NCBI RefSeq assembly: GCF_017744135.1
Contig: NZ_JAGHQU010000004.1
Span: 248,001-312,000, forward strand
Reading direction: 5' to 3'
Origin: Endozoicomonas sp. G2_2
GTDB taxonomy: Bacteria; Pseudomonadota; Gammaproteobacteria; Nevskiales; Salinisphaeraceae
DNA: 64,000 nt
The notes beneath the pieces are model-generated. The model was not told where the DNA came from. It saw nothing but the letters and a program-made list of their open reading frames with translations, and made no database searches. Each line of letters opens with the position of its first letter. Position 1 is the first letter of the stretch. Below, piece after piece: positions 1-8,749 of this stretch. Position numbers and translations under genes: made by a program.

Positions 1-1359
1 GGCCTGCGTATCGGCGCCGATCAGCGCCGGCGGCTGTTGTTCGTGGCCGAACATCTGGTGGCCGCGGGCGCACCGACCAATCTGTTCGTGACCCATCCCG
101 GTTTTTACGATGCGGCCGCGCGCTCGCGCGGCGGTTCGATTCTGGCCGGCGTGCGTCATCTGATCGAGGATCTGCGTCACAACCGCGGATTGCCGCGGCA
201 GGTGGACAAGAGCGCTTTTCGGGTCGGCCGTAATCTGGCCACGACCGAAGGGGCGGTGATTTTTCGCAACGAGGTGTTCGAGCTCATCCAGTACAGCCCG
301 CGCACCGCGACCGTGGATGCGCAGCCGGTGCTGGTGTGTCCGCCACAGATCAACAAGTATTACGTGCTCGATCTGTCGCCGGAAAAGAGTTTCATACGCC
401 ACGCCCTGGAGGCCGGCCAGCAGGTTTTCGCGATTTCCTGGCGCAACCCCACCGCGACCAAGCGCGACTGGGATCTGGCGACCTATGTGCGTTCCACCGC
501 GCGGGCGATCGACGTCGTGCGCGATATCAGCGGCGACCAGCCGGTGAAACTGCTCGGCGCCTGCGCGGGTGGTCTTACCGCGGCGGTCACCGCGGCCTGG
601 CTGGCCGGTCGCGGCGAGCAATCGAAACTGTCGTGCCTGTCGCTTCTGGTGACCATGCTCGACTCGCCGCGCAGCCGCCGGCTGGCGCGGGTGGCCGACG
701 ACACGGCCGTGACCGCCGCGCTCGCGCGCTCCCAGTTCTCCGGCGTGCTCGACGGGGGCGACATGGCGCGCACCTTCGCTTGGCTGCGGCCCAACGAGCT
801 GATCTGGCATTTCGTGGTCAACAATTACGTGCTGGGCAACGAACCGCCTGCCTTCGACGTGCTTTACTGGAACAGCGACACGACCCGCCTGCCGGCCGCG
901 CTGCACGCCGATCTGCTGATGATCTATCGCAACAATCGGCTGCGCAGCGGGGGCGACTTCGCCATCGACGGGGTGGAAATCGATATCCGTCGTATCGACC
1001 GTGACGTGTTCGTGGTTGCCGGCGCGCGCGATCACATCACGCCCTGGCAGGCGTGTTACCGCTCGATGCAGATGTTTCGCGCGAACATGCGGTTCGTGCT
1101 CGGTGCGGCAGGCCATGTGCAGTCGATCCTGTGTCCGCCGGATGACGACAGCGCACGTTTTTACGTGAACGACGACTACAGCCTCGATCCGGCGGCCTGG
1201 CGCCGTGGCGCGCGCGAGCAGCGGGGATCCTGGTGGCCGGCGTGGGTCCGCTGGTGCGAAAGCCACGGCGGCGAACGTATCCCGGCGCCCGAGGTCTACG
1301 GCAACGATGACTACGGTCCCGTCGAACCGGCCCCCGGGCGCTATGTCCGCCAGATCTGA
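1..1359 (+). CDS. phaC: Class II-like PHA synthase (5' truncated by window edge)
   Basis: Polymerises (R)-3-hydroxyacyl-CoA into polyhydroxyalkanoate at the granule surface. The frame is open to base 1, so the N-terminus lies outside the window; 452 codons remain. The lipase-like box reads GACAGG with the nucleophilic Cys at 562-564. The other triad members are the Asp in GARDH (1030-1032) and the His in AAGHVQS (1114-1116). The GAC-x-GG box and the C-terminal SWWPAW and PAPGRYV segments resemble Pseudomonas medium-chain-length (class II) synthases more than class I, whose box is usually GYCLGG. The stop codon overlaps the next gene, which implies co-transcription with two PhaZ-type hydrolases, as in pseudomonad pha operons. 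Substrate range is inferred from the family only. Confidence 0.92.
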   Translation, partial: GLRIGADQRRRLLFVAEHLVAAGAPTNLFVTHPGFYDAAARSRGGSILAGVRHLIEDLRHNRGLPRQVDKSAFRVGRNLATTEGAVIFRNEVFELIQYSPRTATVDAQPVLVCPPQINKYYVLDLSPEKSFIRHALEAGQQVFAISWRNPTATKRDWDLATYVRSTARAIDVVRDISGDQPVKLLGACAGGLTAAVTAAWLAGRGEQSKLSCLSLLVTMLDSPRSRRLARVADDTAVTAALARSQFSGVLDGGDMARTFAWLRPNELIWHFVVNNYVLGNEPPAFDVLYWNSDTTRLPAALHADLLMIYRNNRLRSGGDFAIDGVEIDIRRIDRDVFVVAGARDHITPWQACYRSMQMFRANMRFVLGAAGHVQSILCPPDDDSARFYVNDDYSLDPAAWRRGAREQRGSWWPAWVRWCESHGGERIPAPEVYGNDDYGPVEPAPGRYVRQI

Positions 1360-2191
1360 GCCGCGTCTGCTCGAGCACGTGGCGCTCGACGGCGAGCGTC
1401 TGCATACGGTGTTCACGCCCGGTCGCGGCACGCCGCTGCTGCTGTGCAACGACTTCATCGCCAATCTCGACGTGCTCGACGAGTTCGTCGCCGCGCTCGA
1501 TCGGCCGGTGCTGTGTTTCGATCTGCCCGGTATCGGCACGTCGGCGGATGTCAGCCGCTTTCGGCGCATGTCCGCTCTTACCCGTCTGCTGGCGAGGCTG
1601 CTCGATCATTATCGGCTCGACACGCCGGTGGACGTCATGGGTATCGGCTGGGGCGGGCTGCTCGCCCAGCAGTTCGCGCACGGGCATCGCGATCGGGTGC
1701 GGCGCCTGGTGCTTGCGGGAACCTCGAGCGGGCAGCTTATGTTTCCGGGCCGGCTAGCGAGCCTCATGCGGCTCGCGCGTCCGGGCGCACTGGGCGCGAT
1801 CGCGCCGGATGGCCAGAATGCCCGAAGCGTCTTCGGTGGTCGGCGCAACGACGAATGCGGCGCGATCGCGCAGGCCATGGCGCGCGCAACCGCGCCAACC
1901 AATCGCGGCTATGCGGCCCAGCTCTATGCGTTGGCCGGTTACAGCAGCCTGCCGTGGCTACACCGGCTGAACGTGCCCACGCTGATCATGGCGGGCGACG
2001 ACGACGCCATCGTGCCCATGGTCAACGCCCGCGTGCTCGCGCTTCTGCTGCCGCAGGCGAAGCTCAAGATCATTCGTGGCGGCGGCCACTGGTTCGTGCT
2101 CGAACGCACCGATGAAGTGGTCCGGATTCTCGACGAGTTTCTCGAATCCAGGTTTGCCCCCAGCGCAGCCGATCAGGACAGTACGTTCTAG
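1343..2191 (+). CDS. PhaZ-like alpha/beta hydrolase lacking the catalytic serine
   Basis: A 282-residue alpha/beta-hydrolase fold protein, clearly paralogous to the intact PhaZ at 2427. They share the ANLD segment after strand 3, the LAQQFA helix, the AGDDD acid loop and the GGGHWF histidine loop. The nucleophile elbow, G-V-S-W-G-G in the paralogue, reads G-I-G-W-G-G here. Gly102 (codon ggc at 1646-1648) replaces Ser and is one base away from agc. The ATG at 1343 was chosen because it overlaps the phaC stop and places the first conserved segment at the usual distance. A conventional depolymerase mechanism is therefore not expected. It may be a non-catalytic granule or partner protein, a pseudoenzyme, or a sequencing error. 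Confidence 0.85.
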   Translation: MSARSEPRLLEHVALDGERLHTVFTPGRGTPLLLCNDFIANLDVLDEFVAALDRPVLCFDLPGIGTSADVSRFRRMSALTRLLARLLDHYRLDTPVDVMGIGWGGLLAQQFAHGHRDRVRRLVLAGTSSGQLMFPGRLASLMRLARPGALGAIAPDGQNARSVFGGRRNDECGAIAQAMARATAPTNRGYAAQLYALAGYSSLPWLHRLNVPTLIMAGDDDAIVPMVNARVLALLLPQAKLKIIRGGGHWFVLERTDEVVRILDEFLESRFAPSAADQDSTF

Positions 2192-2426
2192 AGGGCTTTT
2201 GCCACCTCGACCGCGCGCCGCGATCAAGACGGGCGACGCCTTGTGTTCCGCCAACGAACATTTCCGGAAGCTTTTGGCGGGGGCTCGTACGAGACGGCAC
2301 GAGACCCTGGACGCGGTCAGTGACCGTGTGAAAGACTCGCTATATTGCAGTGCGGCAAAGGTCGTATCTGCATGAGCGTGCCGCTGCGGCATACTCGAAG
2401 TCGGGGATTGGAGGACGAAGACCACG

Positions 2427-3413
2427 GTGAGCGCAGTTATCGCTGAAAAACCGGCGCCACGTCGCAACCTGCCGCCGAGCCTGAGCGTGCTGCGCAAGCG
2501 CACGCGCATGCACGTCGAATTCGTCGACGTGGACGGCGTGCGGGTACGTGTCGGCGTGCGGCGGGGCCGCGGGCGGCCGATGCTGTTGTTCAACGGCATC
2601 GGGGCCAATCTCGACATGACGCTGCCGCTGGTCAACGCGCTCGACGATGTGGAAGTCATCGTTTTCGACGTACCCGGGGCCGGGGATTCGCCGGCGTTGA
2701 ACATGCCACATCGTTTTGGCTGGCTGGCGAAACTGTCGGCCCGATTGCTGGATCGGCTTGGCTACGACATGCCGGTGAACGTGGCGGGCGTGTCCTGGGG
2801 GGGCGCACTCGCGCAGCAGTTCGCGCTGGATTTTCCCGAGCGCACCAATCGCCTCGTTCTGGCCGCCACTTCGACGGGCATGCTGGCGCTGCCGGCCCGC
2901 TCGAACGTGCTCAAGCGCCTGACCAACGCACGCCGATTCCAGAAAAACGAAACGCTGGCCCAGCTTGCGCCGGCGCTCTACGGGGGCCTCATGCGTCGTC
3001 GTCCGGAGCTGCTGGAGCGCAACGGGCATTTCTCGCCCGACCCGTCGACCCGTGGCTATATCAACCAGCTGCTGGCCGGGCTGGGCTGGACCAGCGTGCA
3101 TCGGCTGCATCGCCTGCGATGTCCGACGCTGATCATGGGGGGCGACGACGACCCGGTCATGCCGCTGGTCAATATTCGTCTGCTGTACTGGCTGATCCCG
3201 AAATCCTATCTGCACATCGTGCGCGGGGGCGGGCATCTGTTCCTGCTGGTGCGCGCGAACGAGAGTGCGGCGGTGATCAAGCGCTTCATCAATGAGCGCC
3301 GCTACGACGGCACCGATGGCCAGGATTACTACGCGGCGCAGAATCTGCCGCCGGACGGCGTTCTCAGGCCGCTCACCGCGGCGGCCGACTCGCTGCCGCC
3401 CGCCGGGACTTGA
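2427..3413 (+). CDS. phaZ: Intracellular PHA depolymerase
   Basis: Expected to hydrolyse stored medium-chain polyhydroxyalkanoate for reuse. The 328-residue protein has all the family landmarks: oxyanion segment NGIGANLD, nucleophile elbow GVSWGG (Ser123, codon at 2793), acid loop GGDDDP, and histidine loop GGGHLFLL. It is about 40 residues longer at the N-terminus than typical pseudomonad PhaZ. The GTG start follows GGAGG at 2410-2414 with a rather long 12-nt spacer. A possible -10 (TATATT, 2341-2346) lies in the 235-bp gap before it, so it may have its own promoter as well as read-through from phaC. Its 3' end overlaps the convergent olsA by about 40 bp. Confidence 0.87.
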   Translation: MSAVIAEKPAPRRNLPPSLSVLRKRTRMHVEFVDVDGVRVRVGVRRGRGRPMLLFNGIGANLDMTLPLVNALDDVEVIVFDVPGAGDSPALNMPHRFGWLAKLSARLLDRLGYDMPVNVAGVSWGGALAQQFALDFPERTNRLVLAATSTGMLALPARSNVLKRLTNARRFQKNETLAQLAPALYGGLMRRRPELLERNGHFSPDPSTRGYINQLLAGLGWTSVHRLHRLRCPTLIMGGDDDPVMPLVNIRLLYWLIPKSYLHIVRGGGHLFLLVRANESAAVIKRFINERRYDGTDGQDYYAAQNLPPDGVLRPLTAAADSLPPAGT

Positions 3414-4188
3414 TCGCGGCCATCGATTGCCGGTGGCTGATCGCCATGTAGCTGGCTTCGGCCAGGCTGCGACGATCGAACCCGCGCGGGTCGATGGGTG
3501 CACACAACCGCAACTGGGCGCGCATGTCGTGCACGCGAAACAGGTCCCGGAAGTGCGGCCACAGGGCCGCTTCGTTCACCCAGGGCGCGAGAGCATGGTG
3601 CATCTCGGCCGGTGTGGTGTCGTCGCAGTAGCGCAGCGCCACGGGTAGCACCGGATAACCGCCGTCGATGGCCGCCGCGAACAGACGCGCGTGAAAGCGC
3701 TTCGGCTGCGGGTCGGTGGTGGTCGTGCCCTCGGGAAAGAACAGCACCGAGCGCCCGGCCGCCAGCACCGAACGGATCTTTTCCGATGTCTCCGAGGTTT
3801 TGCCGGCTCCGCGGGCCAGAAACAGCGTGCCGGCCGCGCGGGCGAAGGAGCCGACCAGCGGCCAGCCGCCGATTTCGGCCTTGGAGACGAACGACGCGTT
3901 GAACGCGTGGCCGAGCACGACGATATCGAGCCAGGAGCAGTGATTGGCCACGATAAGCGTCGGGCCGACCGGAACCTCGCCGTCGATCTCGATCTCGACG
4001 TTGAGCACACGCAGCATGCGCCCGTGCCACCAGCGCACCAGCTTCCAGGATCGGTTGCCGATCAACGGCACGACCGGCAGCAGCAGCACGCCGAGCAGCA
4101 GTAGCGCGACGAGGCGCAGGCCTTTAAGGCACAGCGAAAGACGACCGATCAGCGGCCGCGGCGGGGCGGTGAAGGAAGTGTCGGGCAT
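3373..4188 (-). CDS. olsA: Lysophospholipid acyltransferase, probable OlsA
   Basis: PlsC-family acyltransferase (271 aa) that esterifies a hydroxyl acceptor with an acyl group from acyl-ACP or acyl-CoA. An N-terminal hydrophobic segment (about residues 17-38) precedes the catalytic NHCSWLD (HX4D) motif. The second signature, FFPEGTTT, binds the acceptor phosphate in true PlsC enzymes. Directly downstream of and overlapping an OlsB-type acyltransferase, it most likely adds the second fatty acid to lyso-ornithine lipid, as OlsA does. A general 1-acylglycerol-3-phosphate acyltransferase role remains possible. The start at 4188 gives the normal N-terminus and lies inside the olsB frame, a 65-bp overlap. 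Confidence 0.85.
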   Translation of the reverse strand: MPDTSFTAPPRPLIGRLSLCLKGLRLVALLLLGVLLLPVVPLIGNRSWKLVRWWHGRMLRVLNVEIEIDGEVPVGPTLIVANHCSWLDIVVLGHAFNASFVSKAEIGGWPLVGSFARAAGTLFLARGAGKTSETSEKIRSVLAAGRSVLFFPEGTTTTDPQPKRFHARLFAAAIDGGYPVLPVALRYCDDTTPAEMHHALAPWVNEAALWPHFRDLFRVHDMRAQLRLCAPIDPRGFDRRSLAEASYMAISHRQSMAAIKSRRAAASRPPR

Positions 4189-4915
4189 ATCGCGGGCACA
4201 AGTTAGCGACTTGCAGATGCATGAACAAGTCCGCGACATGAAAATCGGCGTCCCAGTACGGTGCGCCGCCGACCGTTGCGCCAAGCCGGAGATATGCCTT
4301 GAGCAGCGGCGGGCGCGTGAAGTGCGCTTTCGCCGCGCTCGCCGGCGGCAGTGGCCGGCGCGGGCGCACGCATGCGTTAGCGTCGGAGCGTTCGTCGCCG
4401 CGCAGGCCCGCGTACAGACTGTGGGCGCGGTCGCTGCCGTCGCGCGCGTCGATACTCGCGCAGCCGATCAGGTGGGCATAGCCGCCTTCACGCACAAAGG
4501 CGCCCACGCCTGACCAGAGCGCGGCGATCACCGCGCCCTGGCGCGCGGCCGGGGCCACACAGGTGCGCCCGAGTTCGAGGAAACGGCCGGGGCGATCGAG
4601 CACGGCGCCCATTTCGAACTCGGACTCGGAGTAGAAGCCGCCCAGGCGTGCGGCCGTGGCGCTGTCGAGAAGCCGTGTACTGGCGAGCAGCTCGCCGCTG
4701 GCGCCGTCATGCACCAGCAGATGCTGGCAATGCCGATCGAACGCGTCGCTTTCCAGACCGCCGGATTGCAGGGGGATGTCGGCGCCCATTTCCTCGACGA
4801 ACACGCGATAGCGCAGTCGCAGGCTGGCCTCGATATCGGCCGTCGAACGGGCAAGACGAACCTGTGGTGTGCGCGCCGTCTGGGGGAGGCGCAATGCGCG
4901 TACAGCAACTGCCAT
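4124..4915 (-). CDS. olsB: L-ornithine N(alpha)-acyltransferase
   Basis: First step of ornithine-lipid synthesis: transfer of a 3-hydroxyacyl chain from ACP to the alpha-amino group of ornithine. The 263-residue sequence is a GNAT-fold hemolysin/OlsB-type protein. It has RLRYRVFVEEMGAD near the N-terminus, the DxxDxxCQHLLVHD acceptor region, and the conserved ELGRTCVAP strand. The C-terminal PPLLKAYLRLGA and the WDADFHVADLF block are also typical. The start ATG at 4915 matches the family. It lies upstream of and overlaps olsA, so the pair should be one translationally linked operon. Ornithine lipids are phosphorus-free membrane lipids; no Pho box was identified here. Confidence 0.87.
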   Translation of the reverse strand: MAVAVRALRLPQTARTPQVRLARSTADIEASLRLRYRVFVEEMGADIPLQSGGLESDAFDRHCQHLLVHDGASGELLASTRLLDSATAARLGGFYSESEFEMGAVLDRPGRFLELGRTCVAPAARQGAVIAALWSGVGAFVREGGYAHLIGCASIDARDGSDRAHSLYAGLRGDERSDANACVRPRRPLPPASAAKAHFTRPPLLKAYLRLGATVGGAPYWDADFHVADLFMHLQVANLCPRYARHFLHRPAAAADRSSFAVP

Positions 4916-5024
4916 GGCATGACCTTTCGCCGGTAGATGTCATGCGCAGGCTAGGCAGGCCAAATTGAGGAACGATGATGTTTCGGTGACCGCCCGATGA
5001 CAGCGCGGTCGTCGGCGTCTTTAC

Positions 5025-5693
5025 CTATTCCTGCGGCAGCGGCGGAATGTTCTCGTAGACCGGGCGAAAGCGGTTGACGATGGTGCAGAACAGCCGCGCG
5101 GTCTGTTCGGTGTCGTAGCGCGCCGAGTGAGCGGCGTCGTTGTCCCAGCTCATGCCGGCGGCTGTGGCGGCGCGCCGGAGTACGGTCTGTCCGAGTGCCA
5201 CGCCGGCCAGGGTGGCCGTATCGAAACAGGAAAAGGGGTGGAAGGGGCTGCGCTTGATGCCGGTACGGGCAATCGCGGCGTTCAAGAAACCGAGATCGAA
5301 ATGCGCGTTGTGGCCCACCAGGACGGCGCGCTTGCAGCCGGTTTCCTTGAGCATGGCGCGTACCACCTTGAATACGCGGGCAAGCGCCTCGCGCTCCGGC
5401 AGCGCCGGGCGCAACGGATGGTGCGGGTCGATACCGTTGACTTCGAGCGAGGCCGGTTCGATGTTCGCGCCTTCAAAGGGTTCGACGTGGTACGACACCG
5501 ATTCACGCAGCTCGAGATCGCCTTCGGCATCGAAGTCGACCGTGACGGCCGCGATTTCGAGCAATGCGTCGGTCGCGTTGTTGAAACCGCCGGTCTCCAC
5601 GTCGATGACGACAGGCAGAAAGCCTCGGAAGCGCTGGGCGATGGCAGGCAGGCCGGTTTCGGCCCCGTCGTTGGGGTGTTCGAGTTCTGTCAT
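5025..5693 (-). CDS. rnt: Ribonuclease T
   Basis: 3'-5' exoribonuclease that trims the 3' ends of tRNA and other stable RNAs, acting as a dimer. The 222 residues match the usual length. DEDDh residues are visible: Asp31 and Glu33 in VIDVETGG, the [10 protein letters not shown] motif in the middle, and the [11 protein letters not shown] block near the C-terminus. Basic stretches that bind substrate fit the family. It is a single gene between olsB and divergent argG. No operon partner such as grxD is visible. Confidence 0.93.
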   Translation of the reverse strand: MTELEHPNDGAETGLPAIAQRFRGFLPVVIDVETGGFNNATDALLEIAAVTVDFDAEGDLELRESVSYHVEPFEGANIEPASLEVNGIDPHHPLRPALPEREALARVFKVVRAMLKETGCKRAVLVGHNAHFDLGFLNAAIARTGIKRSPFHPFSCFDTATLAGVALGQTVLRRAATAAGMSWDNDAAHSARYDTEQTARLFCTIVNRFRPVYENIPPLPQE

Positions 5694-5850
5694 GGCGCGA
5701 TACTAGCAGCCTGCCGAACAGGCGTGGCGGAGCGGCTATGCCTGCATACGCGCTGTGTGCCGCCGCGCGATGCGCCGTCGATGACCCTGAGCAGCCCGAG
5801 ACGCGGTACGGCGCACGCCCGTCCATCGTGCTGCGCGGCAGGCCCGTGCG

Positions 5851-5856
5851 TATAAT
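5851..5856 (+). promoter_or_regulatory. Candidate -10 element of argG
   Basis: A perfect TATAAT lies about 50 bp before the argG start. No convincing -35 hexamer sits 16-18 bp upstream, so only the -10 is claimed. No obvious ARG box was recognised. Confidence 0.4.
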
Positions 5857-5905
5857 GCCTGGCTGTTTCAGCCATTCATCTCGCAACCGTTAGAAATCGA
5901 AGCCT

Positions 5906-7114
5906 ATGAGCGACGTCAACAAAGTGGTGCTGGCCTATTCGGGCGGCCTGGATACTTCGGTCATCCTCAAGTGGCTGCAGGACACTTATAACTGCGAGGT
6001 GGTCACGTTCACCGCCGATATCGGCCAGGGCGAGGAGCTCGACGAAGTCCGACCGAAGGCCGAGGCGCTCGGTGTGAAGGAAGTCTTCATCGACGATCTG
6101 CGCGAGGAGTTCGTGCGCGATTTCGTCTACCCGATGTTTCGCGCGAACGCGATCTACGAGGGCGAGTATCTGCTCGGTACCTCGATCGCGCGTCCGCTGA
6201 TCTCCAAGCGCCTGGTCGAGATCGCCCAGGAAACCGGCGCCGACGCGATCGCCCACGGCGCTACCGGCAAGGGTAACGACCAGGTGCGCTTCGAGCTGTC
6301 CGCCTATGCGCTGATGCCGGGCATCCAGGTGATCGCCCCGTGGCGCGAATGGGATCTTAACTCGCGCGAGAAGCTGCTCGCCTATGCCGAGGAAAACGGC
6401 ATCGATATCCGCAAGAAGGCCGACGGCGGCTCGCCGTATTCCACCGACGCCAACGCGCTGCATATCTCTTATGAAGGCGGCGTGCTGGAAGACCCGTGGA
6501 CACCGGCCGAAGAGGCGATGTGGGAATGGAGCGTGGCCCCGGAAGCCGCGCCGGACACCCCGCAGGAAATCGACCTCACCTTCGAGAAAGGCGATATCGT
6601 CGCGATCGACGGCAACCCGATGACGCCGTATCAGGTGCTGGCCAAACTCAACGAACTGGCTGGCGCGCACGGCATCGGCCGGATCGATATCGTCGAAAAC
6701 CGCTATGTGGGCATGAAGTCGCGTGGCTGCTACGAAACGCCCGGCGGCACGGTGATGCTGCGCGCGCATCGGGCCATCGAATCCATCACGCTCGATCGCG
6801 AGGCCGCGCATCTGAAAGACGAGCTGATGCCGCGCTACGCCAAGCTCATCTACAACGGCTACTGGTTCTCGCCCGAGCGCGAGATGCTCCAGGCCGCGAT
6901 CGACCGCTCGCAGACGCATGTCAACGGCACCGTGCGCGTAAAGCTCTACAAGGGCAGCGTGAGCGTGGTCGGCCGGGCCTCGGAGAAGGACAGCCTGTTC
7001 GACGAGGCGATCGCCACCTTCGAGGACGATCGCGGCGCCTACGACCAGAAGGACGCGGCCGGCTTCATTCGCCTGAACGCGCTGCGGCTACGTCTTGGGC
7101 ATCGCCAGCGCTAG
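5906..7114 (+). CDS. argG: Argininosuccinate synthase
   Basis: ATP-dependent condensation of citrulline and aspartate, the penultimate step of arginine synthesis in the cytoplasm. The 402-residue protein has the PP-loop AYSGGLDTS at residues 10-18, the [12 protein letters not shown] aspartate/citrulline segment, and the [16 protein letters not shown] block. [18 protein letters not shown] follows, as in the type I (about 400 aa) form. A strong intrinsic terminator follows. It stands alone with no other arg genes in view. Confidence 0.97.
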   Translation: MSDVNKVVLAYSGGLDTSVILKWLQDTYNCEVVTFTADIGQGEELDEVRPKAEALGVKEVFIDDLREEFVRDFVYPMFRANAIYEGEYLLGTSIARPLISKRLVEIAQETGADAIAHGATGKGNDQVRFELSAYALMPGIQVIAPWREWDLNSREKLLAYAEENGIDIRKKADGGSPYSTDANALHISYEGGVLEDPWTPAEEAMWEWSVAPEAAPDTPQEIDLTFEKGDIVAIDGNPMTPYQVLAKLNELAGAHGIGRIDIVENRYVGMKSRGCYETPGGTVMLRAHRAIESITLDREAAHLKDELMPRYAKLIYNGYWFSPEREMLQAAIDRSQTHVNGTVRVKLYKGSVSVVGRASEKDSLFDEAIATFEDDRGAYDQKDAAGFIRLNALRLRLGHRQR

Positions 7115-7158
7115 GGCCTGCTAGCGCCGGGCCTGCCTGCGCGGCAGGCGAAGCAAAC

Positions 7159-7194
7159 AAAGCGCGTGTCGCCGTCGCGGCACGCGCTTTTTTG
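7159..7194 (+). terminator. Rho-independent terminator after argG
   Basis: A perfect 10-bp stem (AAAGCGCGTG / CACGCGCTTT) with a 12-nt loop is followed by an uninterrupted T run. It sits 45 bp after the argG stop. Confidence 0.88.
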
Positions 7195-7304
7195 TGCGAA
7201 GAAACACTGTCGCAATGCGTTGAGCAGGCATAGAATATCGCGCCCTAAACACGCTTGCGCGCGGCTTTCGCCTCTGCCAGCGTCACACGCTGGAGGTGCA
7301 GCCC

Positions 7305-8621
7305 ATGGGTCAGGTCGTCATATCGCTGGCTGCGATGTTCGCAAGCCTCACGCTGTTCATTGCGGGCACCGCGCTGCTGACGACCGTCGTCGCCGTGGAA
7401 CTGGCCTCGGACGGCCTGACCACGACCCAGGTCGGCCTCATTCTGGGCTGTCACAGCGTCGGTTTCGTGTTCGGCTCGCTGTTCGCGACGCGCGTGGTGC
7501 GGCGGGTCGGCCAGATTCGCTCGTTCGCTGCCTTTGCCGCGGTGGCCTGCGCGGCCTCGCTGATACACCCCATGCTTTTCGACGGCGGTCTCTGGGCGGT
7601 GCTGCGCGTGCTCGTGGGCTTCTGCGCGGCTGGATTGATCATGGTTCTCGAGAGCTGGATATCGGGCCGGGCCACGCCCGCGATTCGTGGCGCGTTGCTG
7701 GGGGTCTACCAGGTGGTTTTCTTCTTCGCCGCGGCGCTCGGTCAGTATCTGGTCGCGCTGGGTGATACCGACGACTATCCGATATACAGCGTGGTGGCGA
7801 TGCTGATCGTCCTGTCGCTGGTGCCGCTCGCGCTGACGCGCTCTGAGGCGCCGGCGCCCGGTGCCGCACAGCGGCTGCGGTTTCGCCAGATCTATGCACT
7901 CTCGCCCAGTGGTCTGTTTGGCGGGATCGCCGGCGGGGCGCTCGTGGCGGGGTTCAGCAGCCTCGCGCCCGTCTACGCCAGCGAAATCGGCATGAGTCTC
8001 GGCGAAGTCTCGCGCTACATGGCCTTCGCGGTGCTGGCCACCATGGCGGTGCAGTGGCCGGTGGGACGGTTATCCGATCACTTCGACCGTCGTCTGACGA
8101 TCGCTGTGATCAGCACGGTGGCCACACTCGCCGCAGTGGCCGCGGCCTGGGGTGGTGCGCTGGATGTGCGCGTACTGTATGTCGCGACGGCACCGTTGTT
8201 CGGGCTGGCGGCCTGCCTGTATCCGATCAGCCTGGCGATGATCAACGATTACATGGAAACCGGCGACCCCATCGCCGCGAGCGCGGGCCTGTTGCTGGCC
8301 TACGGCCTGGGAACCTGTATCGGCCCGGTGGCCGGCGCCTATGCCATGGAACTGCTCGGCCCGGCGGGGCTGTTCGTGTTCCTTGCGGCCGTGTTCGGTT
8401 GCTATTCGCTCTACGTGTTCTGGCGGGGCTTCACCACGCCGGCCGTACCCGTGGGAGAACAGGGCCGCTACGTCACGATCGTGGCGGCGAACACCAGCCC
8501 CGCCATCCTGGAACTCGATCCGCGCCACGACGTGTATATCGAGACCCCGCATTTTCTCGACGAGTCGGTCGCTGCCGGTACCCGAACGGCCGATGCCGGG
8601 GGTGGTGACGCCGCCCGCTGA
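7305..8621 (+). CDS. MFS transporter
   Basis: Integral inner-membrane permease of the major facilitator superfamily, 438 residues with about twelve hydrophobic segments. The loop after helix 2 carries FATRVVRRVGQIRS, and the loop after helix 8 carries GRLSDHFDRR, both variants of the MFS motif A. The layout resembles the YcaD/arabinose-efflux-like MFS group; the substrate cannot be read from sequence. A hydrophilic tail of about 60 residues follows the last helix. The ATG at 7305 was preferred over a GTG 9 bp earlier because that GTG forms part of the TGGAGG ribosome-binding site. Bounded by terminators or hairpins, it appears monocistronic. Confidence 0.85.
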   Translation: MGQVVISLAAMFASLTLFIAGTALLTTVVAVELASDGLTTTQVGLILGCHSVGFVFGSLFATRVVRRVGQIRSFAAFAAVACAASLIHPMLFDGGLWAVLRVLVGFCAAGLIMVLESWISGRATPAIRGALLGVYQVVFFFAAALGQYLVALGDTDDYPIYSVVAMLIVLSLVPLALTRSEAPAPGAAQRLRFRQIYALSPSGLFGGIAGGALVAGFSSLAPVYASEIGMSLGEVSRYMAFAVLATMAVQWPVGRLSDHFDRRLTIAVISTVATLAAVAAAWGGALDVRVLYVATAPLFGLAACLYPISLAMINDYMETGDPIAASAGLLLAYGLGTCIGPVAGAYAMELLGPAGLFVFLAAVFGCYSLYVFWRGFTTPAVPVGEQGRYVTIVAANTSPAILELDPRHDVYIETPHFLDESVAAGTRTADAGGGDAAR

Positions 8622-8635
8622 GCGGGCGCCGGCAA

Positions 8636-8653
8636 CGTCGTCTTCGGACGACG
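8636..8653 (+). other. UUCG-capped hairpin after MFS gene
   Basis: A perfect 7-bp stem, CGTCGTC / GACGACG, is closed by a TTCG tetraloop 15 bp after the MFS stop. There is no adjacent T tract, so it may stabilise the transcript end rather than terminate it. Confidence 0.4.
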
Positions 8654-8749
8654 CGAGCGCCGGCCGGCCGGGCATTTCGGGATCGTGAAAGCGCCTTTTT
8701 CTCCCTCGGGCTTTAGCGTAGGCTTGCGGGTTCCAAGAAATGGACATGG

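Noticed and set aside
8636-8653. UUCG hairpin as a full intrinsic terminator
   Set aside because: No T tract follows the stem; the only T run is about 40 bp further on.
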